Positions 25,783 through 34,661 of a stretch of 64,000 nucleotides of DNA are shown here, piece by piece. Source of the stretch: Paraburkholderia aromaticivorans (GTDB lineage Bacteria; Pseudomonadota; Gammaproteobacteria; Burkholderiales; Burkholderiaceae); NCBI RefSeq assembly GCF_012689525.1, contig NZ_CP051515.1, positions 1,550,001 to 1,614,000 of the forward strand. Direction: 5' to 3'. Within the stretch, counting starts at the first letter, position 1. Each line of letters opens with the position of its first letter. The notes under the pieces were generated by a model. It did no database searches. It saw nothing but the letters and a program-made list of their open reading frames with translations, and was not told where the DNA came from. The position numbers and the translations under genes were made by a program.

Positions 25783-27372
25783 TCACGCGCTACGCGCTAC
25801 CTCCCCGACACCCGCGTTGAACTCTTCCCTGCGTGTACCTGCAGCGACCGCCGTACGCGCCCGAACCGGCGTGTTGCCAACTCGCGTATCGCGGAGCGCC
25901 GGATGTGCATCGGCCAAATCCGCGTACAACGCGAGATAGTTCGCGGTCGACGCGTGCCAGCCGAAGTCGCGGCTCATCGCATTCCGCTGCAGCACGTGCC
26001 ACGACGACGGCTGCACGAACGCGGCCAGCGCGCGGCCGAGCGCATGCATCACGTCGTCCGGGCTTTCGCCGTCGAACAGAAAACCCGTCGCACTCTGTTC
26101 ACCACGAGGATCGTGCGGCGCATAGTCGACGATCGTATCGGCCAGGCCGCCGACACGCGATGCCACCGGAATCGTGCCGTAGCGCATCGCATAGAGTTGC
26201 GTGAGTCCGCAGGGTTCGAAGCGGCTGCCGTGCAGCAGAATGTCCGCGCCCGCGTGCAGCATGTGCGCGCGCCGCTCGTCATAGCCGATTTGCACGCCGA
26301 CGCGTCCCGGCCACGCGGCCGCGACGTCCCGCAGTGCCTGTTCGAGAGCGTGCTCACCCTGGCCGAGAATGGCGAACTGCAGACGCGGATGCCGTTCGAG
26401 CAGCGTCGGCAGCGTATGCACGGCGACATCGGCCAGCTTCTGCTCGGTCAGGCGGCTGCCGATAGCGACCAATGGCGCGAACGGATCGCGCGTCAGACCG
26501 AAGGCCTGCTGCAGTTCGCGCTTGCAGGCCTGCTTGCCGGCGGTGTCGTCGACGGAGTAGGGGCGCGCGATCTGTTTGTCGGTCGCCGGATTCCAGGCCG
26601 CCGTATCGATGCCGTTGACGATGCCCGACAGCTTGCCGGCCTGCGCCCGTAACACGCCTTCCATGCCGTGTCCGAAGTGCGGCGTCAGGATCTCGCGTGC
26701 GTAGCGCCGGCTGACCGTCGTGACGCGATCCGAATGGACGATGCCGGCCTTCATCATGCTCAGCGAGCCGTAGAACTCGATGCTGCGTTCGTCGGAGAGC
26801 GCGGGCGCCAGCAATTCGGGCGGCACGCCGATCCAGCCCCCCATGGCGAGCGGATGATTGCCCTGGAACGCCAGATTGTGAATGGTGAAGACGCTTTTCG
26901 CGGCGACGCCCGCGAGCCGCAGATAGAGCGGCGTGAGTCCTGCATGCCAATCGTGCGCGTGCACGATGTCGGGGCGCCTCACGTTGCGCACGCCGCGCGC
27001 GACTCGCGCGGCCGCTGCCGCAAGCGAGGCGAAGCGCGTGAGGTTGTCCAGGTAGTCGCGCCCTTGCAGGTCGCGATAGAGGCCTTCGCGCGCGAACAGG
27101 TGATCCATCTGCAAAAGCAGCACCGGCACGCCGGTATCGGGCATCTGGCCGCGCAGGAGTCGCGCGTCGCCGCCGGGCAGGCCGCTCATGCGCGCGACGG
27201 GCGCGACGTCGACCGCGCGTTCGAGCGCGGCCGGATAAGCGGGCATCAGGATCGAGACATCGACGCCGGCATCGCGCAGGGCGGCGGCGTAGGCGCTGAC
27301 CATGTCGCCGAGGCCGCCGGATTTGGCGAGCGGCAGGGCTTCAGAAGCGACAAGAAGAACGTTAAGCGGCAA
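25783..27372 (-). CDS. glgA: Glycogen synthase GlgA, 529 aa
   Basis: The N-terminal domain begins PLNVLLVASEALPLAKSGGLGDMVSAYAAAL, containing KSGGLGD, the ADP-glucose-binding KxGGL motif. HAHDWHAGLTPLYLR, GIVNGIDTAAWNPATD, and SRFEPCGLTQLYAMRYGTIPVASRVGGLADT are GT5 signatures. It adds glucose from ADP-glucose to alpha-1,4-glucan. No ATG is available; TTG 27372 follows GGGGG by five bases, and TTG 27384 is an alternative four codons upstream. GlgX is 26 kb away, so the glycogen genes are not in one operon here. Confidence 0.93.
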   Translation of the reverse strand: MPLNVLLVASEALPLAKSGGLGDMVSAYAAALRDAGVDVSILMPAYPAALERAVDVAPVARMSGLPGGDARLLRGQMPDTGVPVLLLQMDHLFAREGLYRDLQGRDYLDNLTRFASLAAAAARVARGVRNVRRPDIVHAHDWHAGLTPLYLRLAGVAAKSVFTIHNLAFQGNHPLAMGGWIGVPPELLAPALSDERSIEFYGSLSMMKAGIVHSDRVTTVSRRYAREILTPHFGHGMEGVLRAQAGKLSGIVNGIDTAAWNPATDKQIARPYSVDDTAGKQACKRELQQAFGLTRDPFAPLVAIGSRLTEQKLADVAVHTLPTLLERHPRLQFAILGQGEHALEQALRDVAAAWPGRVGVQIGYDERRAHMLHAGADILLHGSRFEPCGLTQLYAMRYGTIPVASRVGGLADTIVDYAPHDPRGEQSATGFLFDGESPDDVMHALGRALAAFVQPSSWHVLQRNAMSRDFGWHASTANYLALYADLADAHPALRDTRVGNTPVRARTAVAAGTRREEFNAGVGEVARSA

Positions 27373-27691
27373 AGTGGCCCCCAAGGACGGGTTTTTTGCA
27401 CTTGCACAGTGCGGTGGGATTCGCGGACGCGTCTGTTCAGCAAGGGGTGTGCCTGAGGTCCGCGGTTTTGCAGGGGGCGCGAGGAGGGTTTGTGTTGCAG
27501 TGCGGGTGGGCGATTTTTTGGCTTGAAAGGCCTATTTATTTGACTTGACGCTTAGCCGTCTGGAGCGCGGTTTTTTCATTCGTGTGTAGGTTTGATATTC
27601 GATTCCAGATGCCGGCGCGGCGTCTGAAAATAAAAAGGGCTATCGCCGAAACGACAGCCCTTCATTCACTACGCAGACAAGAAAGCCTGAA
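27373..27691. other. Gap between GlgA and symporter genes
   Basis: About 320 bases with no gene. It contains the minus-strand terminator of the symporter gene at 27635-27664 and the presumed promoter of glgA (minus), which I could not place. A T-rich stretch lies at 27515-27580. Confidence 0.5.
27633..27664 (-). terminator. Intrinsic terminator of the symporter operon
   Basis: Read on the minus strand, AAGGGCT pairs with AGCCCTT, continued by three further pairs after one mismatch, and is followed by a T-run (TTTTTA). It lies 28 bases after the symporter stop. Confidence 0.85.
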
Positions 27692-29164
27692 TCAATGCAC
27701 CGGTGCGTGCGTCTGCTCGACCGGCCGCGGCTGCGTCACTGCGCTCACCACCGCAAACACGATGATGTTCACCGCCAACGCCAGGAAGCCGATATTGATG
27801 TCCTTCAGCGCATCGGGCAGGAACGGCATCAACTGACCGATGCTCAGGTGCATGGTGGTCGTCACGGTCACTACCGCGACGCCGGCCAGAATCCCGCAAA
27901 AGGCGCCTTGCTTGGTCGCGCGGTTATGCGGACGCAGGCTGCAGATCACCGCCGGAAAGAGCTGGGTCACGAAGCTGTAGCCCATCAGCAGCAACGCCAC
28001 GATGGTTTCGCCGCCTTGCAGCGTGAAGCCGACCGCCACCAGCGCGACCACCGGCACGAGGAATCGCGCGAGCTTCGCGATCGTGGCGTCCGACGCGTTG
28101 CGGCTCACCATGCCGCGATACACGTCGTTGGCGAGCAGCGTCGACGCGGACGTCAGGATCATCGAGCCCGGCACCAATGCGGTCAAAATACCGGCCGCGC
28201 CGATCACGCCGACAAACCACGGGTCGAAGGTCTGCAACGACAGGCGGAACAGCGACAGGTCGATGTCGCCACCCTTCAGACCCGGCACCTTCAGCGTCGC
28301 CGCGAAGCCGACGAAGAACACGAACAGCAGAATCAGCTGATACAGCGGCAGCACCATCGCGTTGCGGCGAAAAATGCGTTCGTCCTTAGCCGTGAAAATC
28401 GAACCGAACGTATGCGGCCACATGAAGAAGCCCAGCGCCGTCAGCAGCACGGTCGACTGGAACCACGTCACGCTTGAGCCCTTGGCAGGAAAGGTCAGGA
28501 AGCCGGGGCGCGCGGCATCGATCGCGCGGAACATGTCGCTGAAGCCGCCGTAGTAGTGCAGCGGCAAATAGATGCCGAGGAACAGAACGATCGCGAGGAT
28601 CAGCGTATCCTTCACCACCGAATTCCACGCGGAGCCGCGCACGCCGGAGACGATCACATAGGACGTCACGACACAGGCGCCGATCCACACGGCCGCCGTC
28701 GACGAAATCGCGCCGTACGAGGCTGTGGCGACGATAATGCCGAGCCCCTTCAGTTGCAGCACGAGGTAGGGAATCAACGCGGCCACGCCGACCAGCGCGA
28801 CGAGCGTGCCGAGCGCCGGGCTGTCGTATTTGCGCGTGAAGAAGTGCGGTTGCGAGACGAGGCGGTGATTCTTGGCGTAACGCCAGATCGGCGGCAGCAT
28901 CCAGTACGAGAGGATGTACGCGAGCGTGCCGTACGCCAGAATGTAATAGACGGGTGCGCCCTTGCCATAAGCAAAGCCGCTGCCGCCGAGGAAGGTGAAG
29001 GTCGTGTAGATTTCACCGGCCATCAGCAGGAACACGAAGGCGGTGCCGAAGCTGCGGCCGCCCACGGTCCATTGCTCGAGACTCATGTCGTGGCCGCGCT
29101 TGGCGCGCACGCCCAGGTAAAGCGCAAACAGCGTAATGGCCGCAATGATGACGAGTGCGCTCAT
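27692..29164 (-). CDS. Sodium:solute symporter, monocarboxylate (MctP)-like, 490 aa
   Basis: About 13 membrane segments and the SSS features LLMAGEIYTTFTFLGGSGFAYGKGAP and LVALVGVAALIPYLVLQLKGLG are visible. The neighbour, a DUF3311 small membrane protein overlapping by ATGA at the start, is the standard partner of MctP-type monocarboxylate (lactate/pyruvate/acetate) permeases. A longer upstream frame runs into the DUF3311 gene and is rejected. Substrate is inferred from family. It is terminated by the hairpin at 27633-27664. Confidence 0.88.
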   Translation of the reverse strand: MSALVIIAAITLFALYLGVRAKRGHDMSLEQWTVGGRSFGTAFVFLLMAGEIYTTFTFLGGSGFAYGKGAPVYYILAYGTLAYILSYWMLPPIWRYAKNHRLVSQPHFFTRKYDSPALGTLVALVGVAALIPYLVLQLKGLGIIVATASYGAISSTAAVWIGACVVTSYVIVSGVRGSAWNSVVKDTLILAIVLFLGIYLPLHYYGGFSDMFRAIDAARPGFLTFPAKGSSVTWFQSTVLLTALGFFMWPHTFGSIFTAKDERIFRRNAMVLPLYQLILLFVFFVGFAATLKVPGLKGGDIDLSLFRLSLQTFDPWFVGVIGAAGILTALVPGSMILTSASTLLANDVYRGMVSRNASDATIAKLARFLVPVVALVAVGFTLQGGETIVALLLMGYSFVTQLFPAVICSLRPHNRATKQGAFCGILAGVAVVTVTTTMHLSIGQLMPFLPDALKDINIGFLALAVNIIVFAVVSAVTQPRPVEQTHAPVH

Positions 29165-29376
29165 GAACTGACCTCCTCGCCATCGGCGGCGAGCTGACGG
29201 TTGGACGGATCCAGACGGTAGATGATCGCCATGATGATCGAACTGAGCACCACCCACATGACGATCCAGGCCAGCACGAACGGCATGCCGAGCATCAGCG
29301 GCTCGACACGATTCACAAACGGGACACCGAGCAGAATGCCGATGAACGGCAGCGCGGCGAGTACACGAAGCAACAT
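29161..29376 (-). CDS. DUF3311 small membrane protein, 71 aa
   Basis: GAGGAG upstream of ATG 29376 decides the start (MLLRVLAALPFIGILLG). Two membrane segments and PFVNRVEPLMLGMPFVLAWIVMWV match DUF3311, a probable accessory subunit of the adjacent sodium:solute symporter. Its TGA overlaps the symporter ATG. Confidence 0.9.
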   Translation of the reverse strand: MLLRVLAALPFIGILLGVPFVNRVEPLMLGMPFVLAWIVMWVVLSSIIMAIIYRLDPSNRQLAADGEEVSS

Positions 29377-29738
29377 GGGGGCAACTCCTCGAACGGGTAG
29401 GTACGTCTCGCTGAAAGTGCGGCTTCGCTGGGGACTGTATGCCGGATGCTTTGGTCCCGTAAAGCTGCTCAAAAAAGTGTAGGCTTTCTGAAAGTTGCGG
29501 GCGCATCTTTATGGGGTCGGTTGCTGCGCTGCAAGGCGACGTGCATAGCGTGGCGCGCCGCGGCACGCCCGCCGGAGCCTGGCTTTTTTACGGCTTTGGC
29601 TGGCGCGCCGCGATATCATCTCGCCACGCAACGCGAGCAACATCGGGATTGCCGGAGAGGGTCCGGTTTCATCAACATGGCGCGGCGTGCCGGGTGCGCA
29701 GTGCAGCCGCCTGAGCCGTCGCTCGACACGGAACGCAT
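29377..29738. other. 362-base divergent region between symporter operon and marC-family gene
   Basis: No gene is supported. It must hold the minus-strand promoter for DUF3311/symporter and the plus-strand promoter for the MarC-family gene. I found no strict sigma-54 element and no clear palindrome. Confidence 0.45.
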
Positions 29739-30416
29739 ATGGTCGAAAGTCTGATCTCGGACATTCTGTTTGGCTTTACCGGGCTGATCAGCATCATCAA
29801 CCCAATCGGCATTGCTTTCGTCTTCCTGGACCGGACTGCTTCGTTGACCACGGAGGAGCGCACCGCGCTGGCCCGCAAGATCGCCATCAACGTGATGTGC
29901 GTGCTGCTGGTGGCGTTTTTCATCGGTACGCCAATCCTGCATTTCTTCGGCATCTCCATGCAGGCGCTGCGCATCGGCGGCGGGCTCGCTGTCGCCGTGG
30001 GCGGCTGGCAGATGCTCAATGCACCCGACACGCAGCCGGCCGAAAAGCCGGCGGTCAAGCGGGTGGACGCGGACAACGCGATGTCGAAGGCATTTTTCCC
30101 GTTCACCATTCCGCTGACCACCGGGCCGGGCTCGATCGCCACGGCTGTCGCGCTGACCGCGAACCGCACGCATAAGCTCACCGAGTTTGTGATTTCGAGC
30201 ATCGCGTCGGTGGTGATCTCGCTGGCAGTGGCCGTCACGGTCTATCTGATCTATAGCCGCGCGGTGGTGTTCGCCAAGTACCTCGGCGTGGAAGGCACCA
30301 AGGTCGCCATGCGTGTATCTTCCTTTTTGCTGTTGTGCATCGGCGTGCAGATCATGCTGACCGGCTTCTCCGAATTCCTGATTCCGATCGCGACGTTGCA
30401 GCCTGTAGTCAAGTAG
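29739..30416 (+). CDS. MarC-family integral membrane protein, 225 aa
   Basis: Six predicted spans with the MarC pattern: LISIINPIGIAFVFLDRTASLTTEERTALARKIA near the N-terminus and FPFTIPLTTGPGSIATAVAL in the middle, both holding the conserved NP and PLTTGPG turns. These proteins were once thought to confer multiple antibiotic resistance; the role is now unclear. The start ATG 29739 has only a weak ribosome site. It is a single gene. Confidence 0.88.
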   Translation: MVESLISDILFGFTGLISIINPIGIAFVFLDRTASLTTEERTALARKIAINVMCVLLVAFFIGTPILHFFGISMQALRIGGGLAVAVGGWQMLNAPDTQPAEKPAVKRVDADNAMSKAFFPFTIPLTTGPGSIATAVALTANRTHKLTEFVISSIASVVISLAVAVTVYLIYSRAVVFAKYLGVEGTKVAMRVSSFLLLCIGVQIMLTGFSEFLIPIATLQPVVK

Positions 30417-30503
30417 ACGCGTACCCGGCGGCACGCTGCGCCGGGACGCTCATGCGTACCCGACAGCCATTATCTTGCATGGGACCCGACAGGAGAGAAC
30501 GTC

Positions 30504-31337
30504 ATGTGCCGCTGGCTCGCTTATACGGGCAACCCGATTCAGCTCGAAACGGTGTTGTTCAATGCAAAACACTCCCTGATCGACCAGAGCCTGCATTCGC
30601 GGCTCGGCCAGACCACGACCAACGGCGATGGCTTCGGCATCGGCTGGTACGGCCAACCGACCGATATTCCGTTTCGCTACCGCTGCATCCAGCCGGCGTG
30701 GAGCGACCGCAATCTGCGCGAGGCCGCGCGGGCGATCCGCGCGCCGCTGTTCGTCGCGCACATCCGCGCGGCGACGGATACGCCTTCGCAGGAAACCAAC
30801 TGTCATCCGTTCCGTTATGGCCGCTGGCTCTTTGCGCATAACGGGCTGATACGCAACTATCCGTCCGTGCGCCGCGATCTGATGCTGGCGATCGACCCCG
30901 ATCTGTTTCCGTCCATTGAAGGCTCGACCGACTCCGAGGTGATGTTTTTCCTCGCGCTGACCTTCGGCCTGGAACTGGCGCCGGTCACCGCGCTCGAGCG
31001 GATGGTGGCCTTCGTCGAGGAAACCGCCCATCAGCACGGCGTGGAGGAGCCGCTGAACATGACCGTGTGCGCCACCGACGGCGAGCAGATTGTCGCAGTG
31101 CGCTATTCGAGCGAAGGGCAGTCGCGCTCGCTCTTTCACAGCAGCTCGTTTCGTCAACTGCGCGATCTGTATCCCGACGATCCGCGCATCGAGGCGGCCG
31201 GCGAGAATGCGTTTTTGGTGCTGTCCGAGCCGCTCGCCGACTTGCCGGGCTGGTGGCAAGAGATTCCCGAGAGCACGGCGGTGGTGGCACGCGGCGGTGA
31301 AATCGAACAGTATCCGTTCAAGCCGCAATCGGCGTGA
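30504..31337 (+). CDS. Class II glutamine amidotransferase (YafJ/EgtC-like), 277 aa
   Basis: AGGAGA precedes ATG 30504. Removal of Met would expose Cys2 as the N-terminal nucleophile in MCRWLAYTGNP. TTTNGDGFGIGWYG, HIRAATDTPSQETNCHPF and RWLFAHNGLI are the glutamine-binding and oxyanion segments of Ntn-type amidotransferases. There is no synthase domain, so it hydrolyses a glutamine- or gamma-glutamyl-type amide for an unknown partner. It converges on the CobT-like gene with 36 bases between stops. Confidence 0.9.
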   Translation: MCRWLAYTGNPIQLETVLFNAKHSLIDQSLHSRLGQTTTNGDGFGIGWYGQPTDIPFRYRCIQPAWSDRNLREAARAIRAPLFVAHIRAATDTPSQETNCHPFRYGRWLFAHNGLIRNYPSVRRDLMLAIDPDLFPSIEGSTDSEVMFFLALTFGLELAPVTALERMVAFVEETAHQHGVEEPLNMTVCATDGEQIVAVRYSSEGQSRSLFHSSSFRQLRDLYPDDPRIEAAGENAFLVLSEPLADLPGWWQEIPESTAVVARGGEIEQYPFKPQSA

Positions 31338-31373
31338 GCCGCGCGTGCTGCCTGAGCCGTATGAGCGCCGGCG

Positions 31374-33137
31374 TCAACGCGTGAGCAGCATCGAACTCAA
31401 CACGGAGAACACTGTCGACGGCAGTTCGGCAAGGCGGCTGACCACCACGTTGTGCGGATAGAAGTCCTCGACCGCGTCCGTCAGCACGCCGATCCCCACC
31501 AGCTCGATGCCGCGCTTGCCGATGGCCGCGATGCGCTCGCGCAGATCGCTGCGCAGGATTTTCGGATCGCCGTCGCCGGTGGAGGGATAACCGTCGGAGA
31601 ACATCATCAGAATGCGCCGTTCGGCCTGATGGTCGGCAAGCCGCGTCGCGGCCCAGGCCAGCGCCTCGCCGTCCGGGTTCTCGTGGCCGCAGTCGATTGC
31701 GGCGATCCCGCTCAGGTCCGTCGCGCCGAAGCGTTTATAGACCTTCAGATCGAGCCGTTCGACGAAGCGGTTGTAGCGCCGTAGATCCGCGCCGGCGGCG
31801 AGTTGCCGCTCGTAGAGCTGCTTCATGGGCGCGGATTCGACCGAGCAATAACCGAGCACTTCGCAATCGAACGACAGCTGCGTCAGCGCATCGCACAAGG
31901 CGGCCGCGCACTGGCGCGCGAGTTCGATCTTGCGGCCGGCCATCGAGCCGCTGCGGTCGATCAGCAACGTCACGGCCACGTCGCGCCCCTTGGCGGGCCG
32001 CTGCGTGCGAAACGGCGTGCGATAACCGGGCGAGGTCGCGAGCTTCGCTAGCGCGGTACGATCGATCTCGCCGCGCTCCTGCTCGCGACGCCAGCGCGTG
32101 CGCTCGTCGGCGCTCAGCGCGCGTTCGAGCTTTTCCTTGAGCGGCGCGGTGTCCGCGCGAGCCTGCGCCCGCAGCTCGCGCCACGCGGCGCTGTCGCCTT
32201 GACCCGTGAGATCGCGGATGTCGTCGAATTCGGTGGCGATTGGAATCGACAGCGTGACCCGCGATGCATTCGAGGTTGCGCCTCCTGCTTCGCCTTCTGA
32301 ACGCGTGGACGGCTGTTGCGCATCAGCCAGCGATTGACCCATGCCGACCGCGTTGTCCGCCTGCGCGCCACCGCTTCGATCGGACGGCGGCGAGTTCGCG
32401 CTGTCCTGATCGGGCAGCGCGCTGTCGTCATCGTCGAGCGGCGCGGACGACGAAGCCGCCGTCTCCGTATCGATGTCCTCGACCGGGTCCGCGGTGAACA
32501 CCATGCTGTTTACGTCGCCCGCCGACAAGGCGCGTACGCGCGCCACGAGCGCCTGCGCCGCCGCGATGCTCTGCGCGGTCGAGCGGCTCGCACGCGCTTC
32601 GTGCAGCAGATCCTCCGCGGCATGCAAGGCGGCGAGCAGCGAATGGCTCGCTTCGATCCGGGTGGGCGGTTCGTCCCACAACGCGCGCTCGACCAGCCAG
32701 ACCAGCCGGTCGCGCCAGTGCAGCTTCGGCCAGCGCTGCCGCACACGTTCGGCCGCATGCAGGCGCAGCTTGCCGATGAACCAGCGCGCACCCGGATATT
32801 CGTCGAGCAACTGCCCGCACACGCGGCGGTCTTCGATTACTTGCGCAAGATCTGCGGCGACGCCCGCGGGCAGCGCATCGAGTTGCGCGAGCGACGCATG
32901 CTTGGCGCGCGCGACCAGCAGATCCAGATAGCCGATCAGCACATCGCGCTCGACCTCGCCATTCAATTCGTAGTCGGGAATCACAATGCGGCCCGGCTCC
33001 ACGCGTGGACCGTCCGGACTGAACACGACCGTCACGCCGTATTGTCCGGTCAGCACGCGGGCGACCTTGCTGAGCGTGGATTCGAAGGCGAAGCCGCGCG
33101 TGTCGCGGGTTGCATGCGTTGCGTGCATCGCGCTCAC
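31374..33137 (-). CDS. CobT-like VWA-domain protein, 587 aa
   Basis: The C-terminal von Willebrand A domain (about 385-587) has a complete MIDAS start, Asp394-x-Ser396-x-Ser398 in LLIDRSGSMAGRKIELARQC, and later GATDLSG and MMFSDGYP. An acidic, Ser/Pro-rich linker occupies about 215-290, as in cobaltochelatase CobT. The N-terminal 200 residues are helical. It overlaps the upstream AAA+ gene by ATGA (33134-33137), so the two are made together. No CobN or other cobalamin gene is nearby, so it is probably an adaptor of a MoxR/CobS-type remodelling complex with an unknown client. Confidence 0.82.
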   Translation of the reverse strand: MSAMHATHATRDTRGFAFESTLSKVARVLTGQYGVTVVFSPDGPRVEPGRIVIPDYELNGEVERDVLIGYLDLLVARAKHASLAQLDALPAGVAADLAQVIEDRRVCGQLLDEYPGARWFIGKLRLHAAERVRQRWPKLHWRDRLVWLVERALWDEPPTRIEASHSLLAALHAAEDLLHEARASRSTAQSIAAAQALVARVRALSAGDVNSMVFTADPVEDIDTETAASSSAPLDDDDSALPDQDSANSPPSDRSGGAQADNAVGMGQSLADAQQPSTRSEGEAGGATSNASRVTLSIPIATEFDDIRDLTGQGDSAAWRELRAQARADTAPLKEKLERALSADERTRWRREQERGEIDRTALAKLATSPGYRTPFRTQRPAKGRDVAVTLLIDRSGSMAGRKIELARQCAAALCDALTQLSFDCEVLGYCSVESAPMKQLYERQLAAGADLRRYNRFVERLDLKVYKRFGATDLSGIAAIDCGHENPDGEALAWAATRLADHQAERRILMMFSDGYPSTGDGDPKILRSDLRERIAAIGKRGIELVGIGVLTDAVEDFYPHNVVVSRLAELPSTVFSVLSSMLLTR

Positions 33138-34363
33138 GCTTCAGGGGCCGGCGCGATGTGATGGCGAACGATGCCGCGAATCAAGGCGGCGTCTTCCGGG
33201 CTCACCTTCGCGTAGATGGCCGGCCCGGCGGCGCGTTCGGGATCGCCCGTGCGCAGCATCAGTTCGGCCCAGTCGAGCAGGCGCCGGGTGGAGAACGCGC
33301 TCGAGAGATCCTCGCGAGCGAACGCCGCGCGGCAGTCGGCGGCAATCGCGGCAAGTGTGGTGGCGAGCGCGCGCGTCATGTGCGGGGCGAGGGTGGCGAT
33401 CAGCACGTCGGCTTCTTCAGCGGGCGTCAGATAGTCGAGCAGATACACGCGCCAGCGGTCCAGAAACGCCTCGTTCATCAGATTGGCGCCCTGATACAGA
33501 TGCCGGAACTGACTCATCGCACCGACCGCATTGGCCGTCGCGAACAACCGGAAGGCCGGATGCGGCGCGACGATCTCGTTGCCTTTCTCCTTCAGCACGA
33601 GGCGGCCGTGCGGTTCGAGCACGGCGGTGAGGGCGGCGAGAATCGACGGTTCGGCAAAATCGATTTCGTCGACGATCAGCCAGAGACCTTCGCGCATGGC
33701 CGTGGGCAGCACGCCGTCGACCCACAGCGTCTCGCCGCCCTTGACGGTCCAGAAGCCGACGAAGTCGCCGACGGTGGTCTGCCCGTTCATGTTCGAGCGC
33801 AGCACGCCGTGACGCGAACGCGCCGCGACCTGTTCGATCAGGCTGGTCTTGCCGGCGCCGGTGTGACCGATCAGCATCACGCGCCGGTTCTCGACGATGT
33901 CCTCGACAATGTCATTGAAGCGCTCGGAGAACAGATAGGCCGGATTGATGCGCGGCACGAGCGGATTGTCGACGCCGCAAGGTACCTCCACATGACCGAT
34001 GCGCACGGTCTCGCCCGTGCCGTCCACCTGCCGATGTTTCGCCGCCGAAGCCCGCGCCGCGACGCGCTGCAATTCCGGCATGAAGGCGACGCGGCCGGCT
34101 GCGGACTGCTCGCTCGCGGCGTCGTCCGTATCGATCGCGAAGCCTTCGCGGCGCCATTTCTTCAGCTTCGCGCGCAGATTTTCCGCGTCCACCACGAGAT
34201 CGATATCGACCGTGCCAAGGCCGCTGCCATTGTCGGCGCCGTGTTCGAGCCGATAGTTTTCCGGCCGGTCGGCTACGCTCACGCGCCACCATTCCGCGCC
34301 GTTTTCCGTTGCGCGTTGGTAAAGGCCAAGGTTTTCGTCTTCAGTCAGTTCGGGCGCGTTCAT
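33134..34363 (-). CDS. CobS/MoxR-like AAA+ ATPase, 409 aa
   Basis: Walker A is GHTGAGKT at 166-173, Walker B is LWLIVDEIDF, and sensor 1 is FRLFATAN. The order NPLVPRINPAYLF, then RRVMLIGHTGAGKTSLIEQVAAR, and HPAFRLFATANAVG closely follows cobaltochelatase CobS. The first 120 residues form an extra domain of about 75 residues with YRLEHGADNGSGLG and a helical linker, not seen in CobS as I know it. It is the first gene of a coupled AAA+/VWA pair. Insertion of a metal or activation of an enzyme is typical for such pairs; the client is not identifiable here. Confidence 0.85.
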   Translation of the reverse strand: MNAPELTEDENLGLYQRATENGAEWWRVSVADRPENYRLEHGADNGSGLGTVDIDLVVDAENLRAKLKKWRREGFAIDTDDAASEQSAAGRVAFMPELQRVAARASAAKHRQVDGTGETVRIGHVEVPCGVDNPLVPRINPAYLFSERFNDIVEDIVENRRVMLIGHTGAGKTSLIEQVAARSRHGVLRSNMNGQTTVGDFVGFWTVKGGETLWVDGVLPTAMREGLWLIVDEIDFAEPSILAALTAVLEPHGRLVLKEKGNEIVAPHPAFRLFATANAVGAMSQFRHLYQGANLMNEAFLDRWRVYLLDYLTPAEEADVLIATLAPHMTRALATTLAAIAADCRAAFAREDLSSAFSTRRLLDWAELMLRTGDPERAAGPAIYAKVSPEDAALIRGIVRHHIAPAPEA

Positions 34364-34661
34364 GGCAGAGGTTGAATAGTCAATAACGAATCATGCATTG
34401 CAATTTGGCTGAGGCCGAATGACCGACTATCTTATCTTGAGCGGCTTTCGATCTTCCCATTCCGTTTGCAAGCGGGCTTTGTCGAGCGCATGCCGGGCAA
34501 ATATTTGTTGCGTCAAACGAATAGGCCATGAAGCGCCCGTCGCCTATAGTTCGTCGGACTGGGCGCTGTAGTTTTACAAACATCTTTCTCGCCGATCGTG
34601 TTTTAAAGCATCCGCAGTCCGCTTTGGCCTGCATCGCGATACAAAAATTGACGGCAAAACA
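34364..34661. other. Divergent region before porin
   Basis: Nearly 300 AT-richer bases separate the AAA+ gene (minus) from the porin (plus). A minus-strand frame at 34380-34634 has no ribosome site or codon bias. The region presumably carries both promoters; TATAGT at about 34544-34549 is a possible plus-strand -10. Confidence 0.4.

Noticed and set aside
34380..34634. 84-codon minus-strand frame between AAA+ and porin genes
   Set aside because: No ribosome site, no codon bias and it occupies the expected promoter region.
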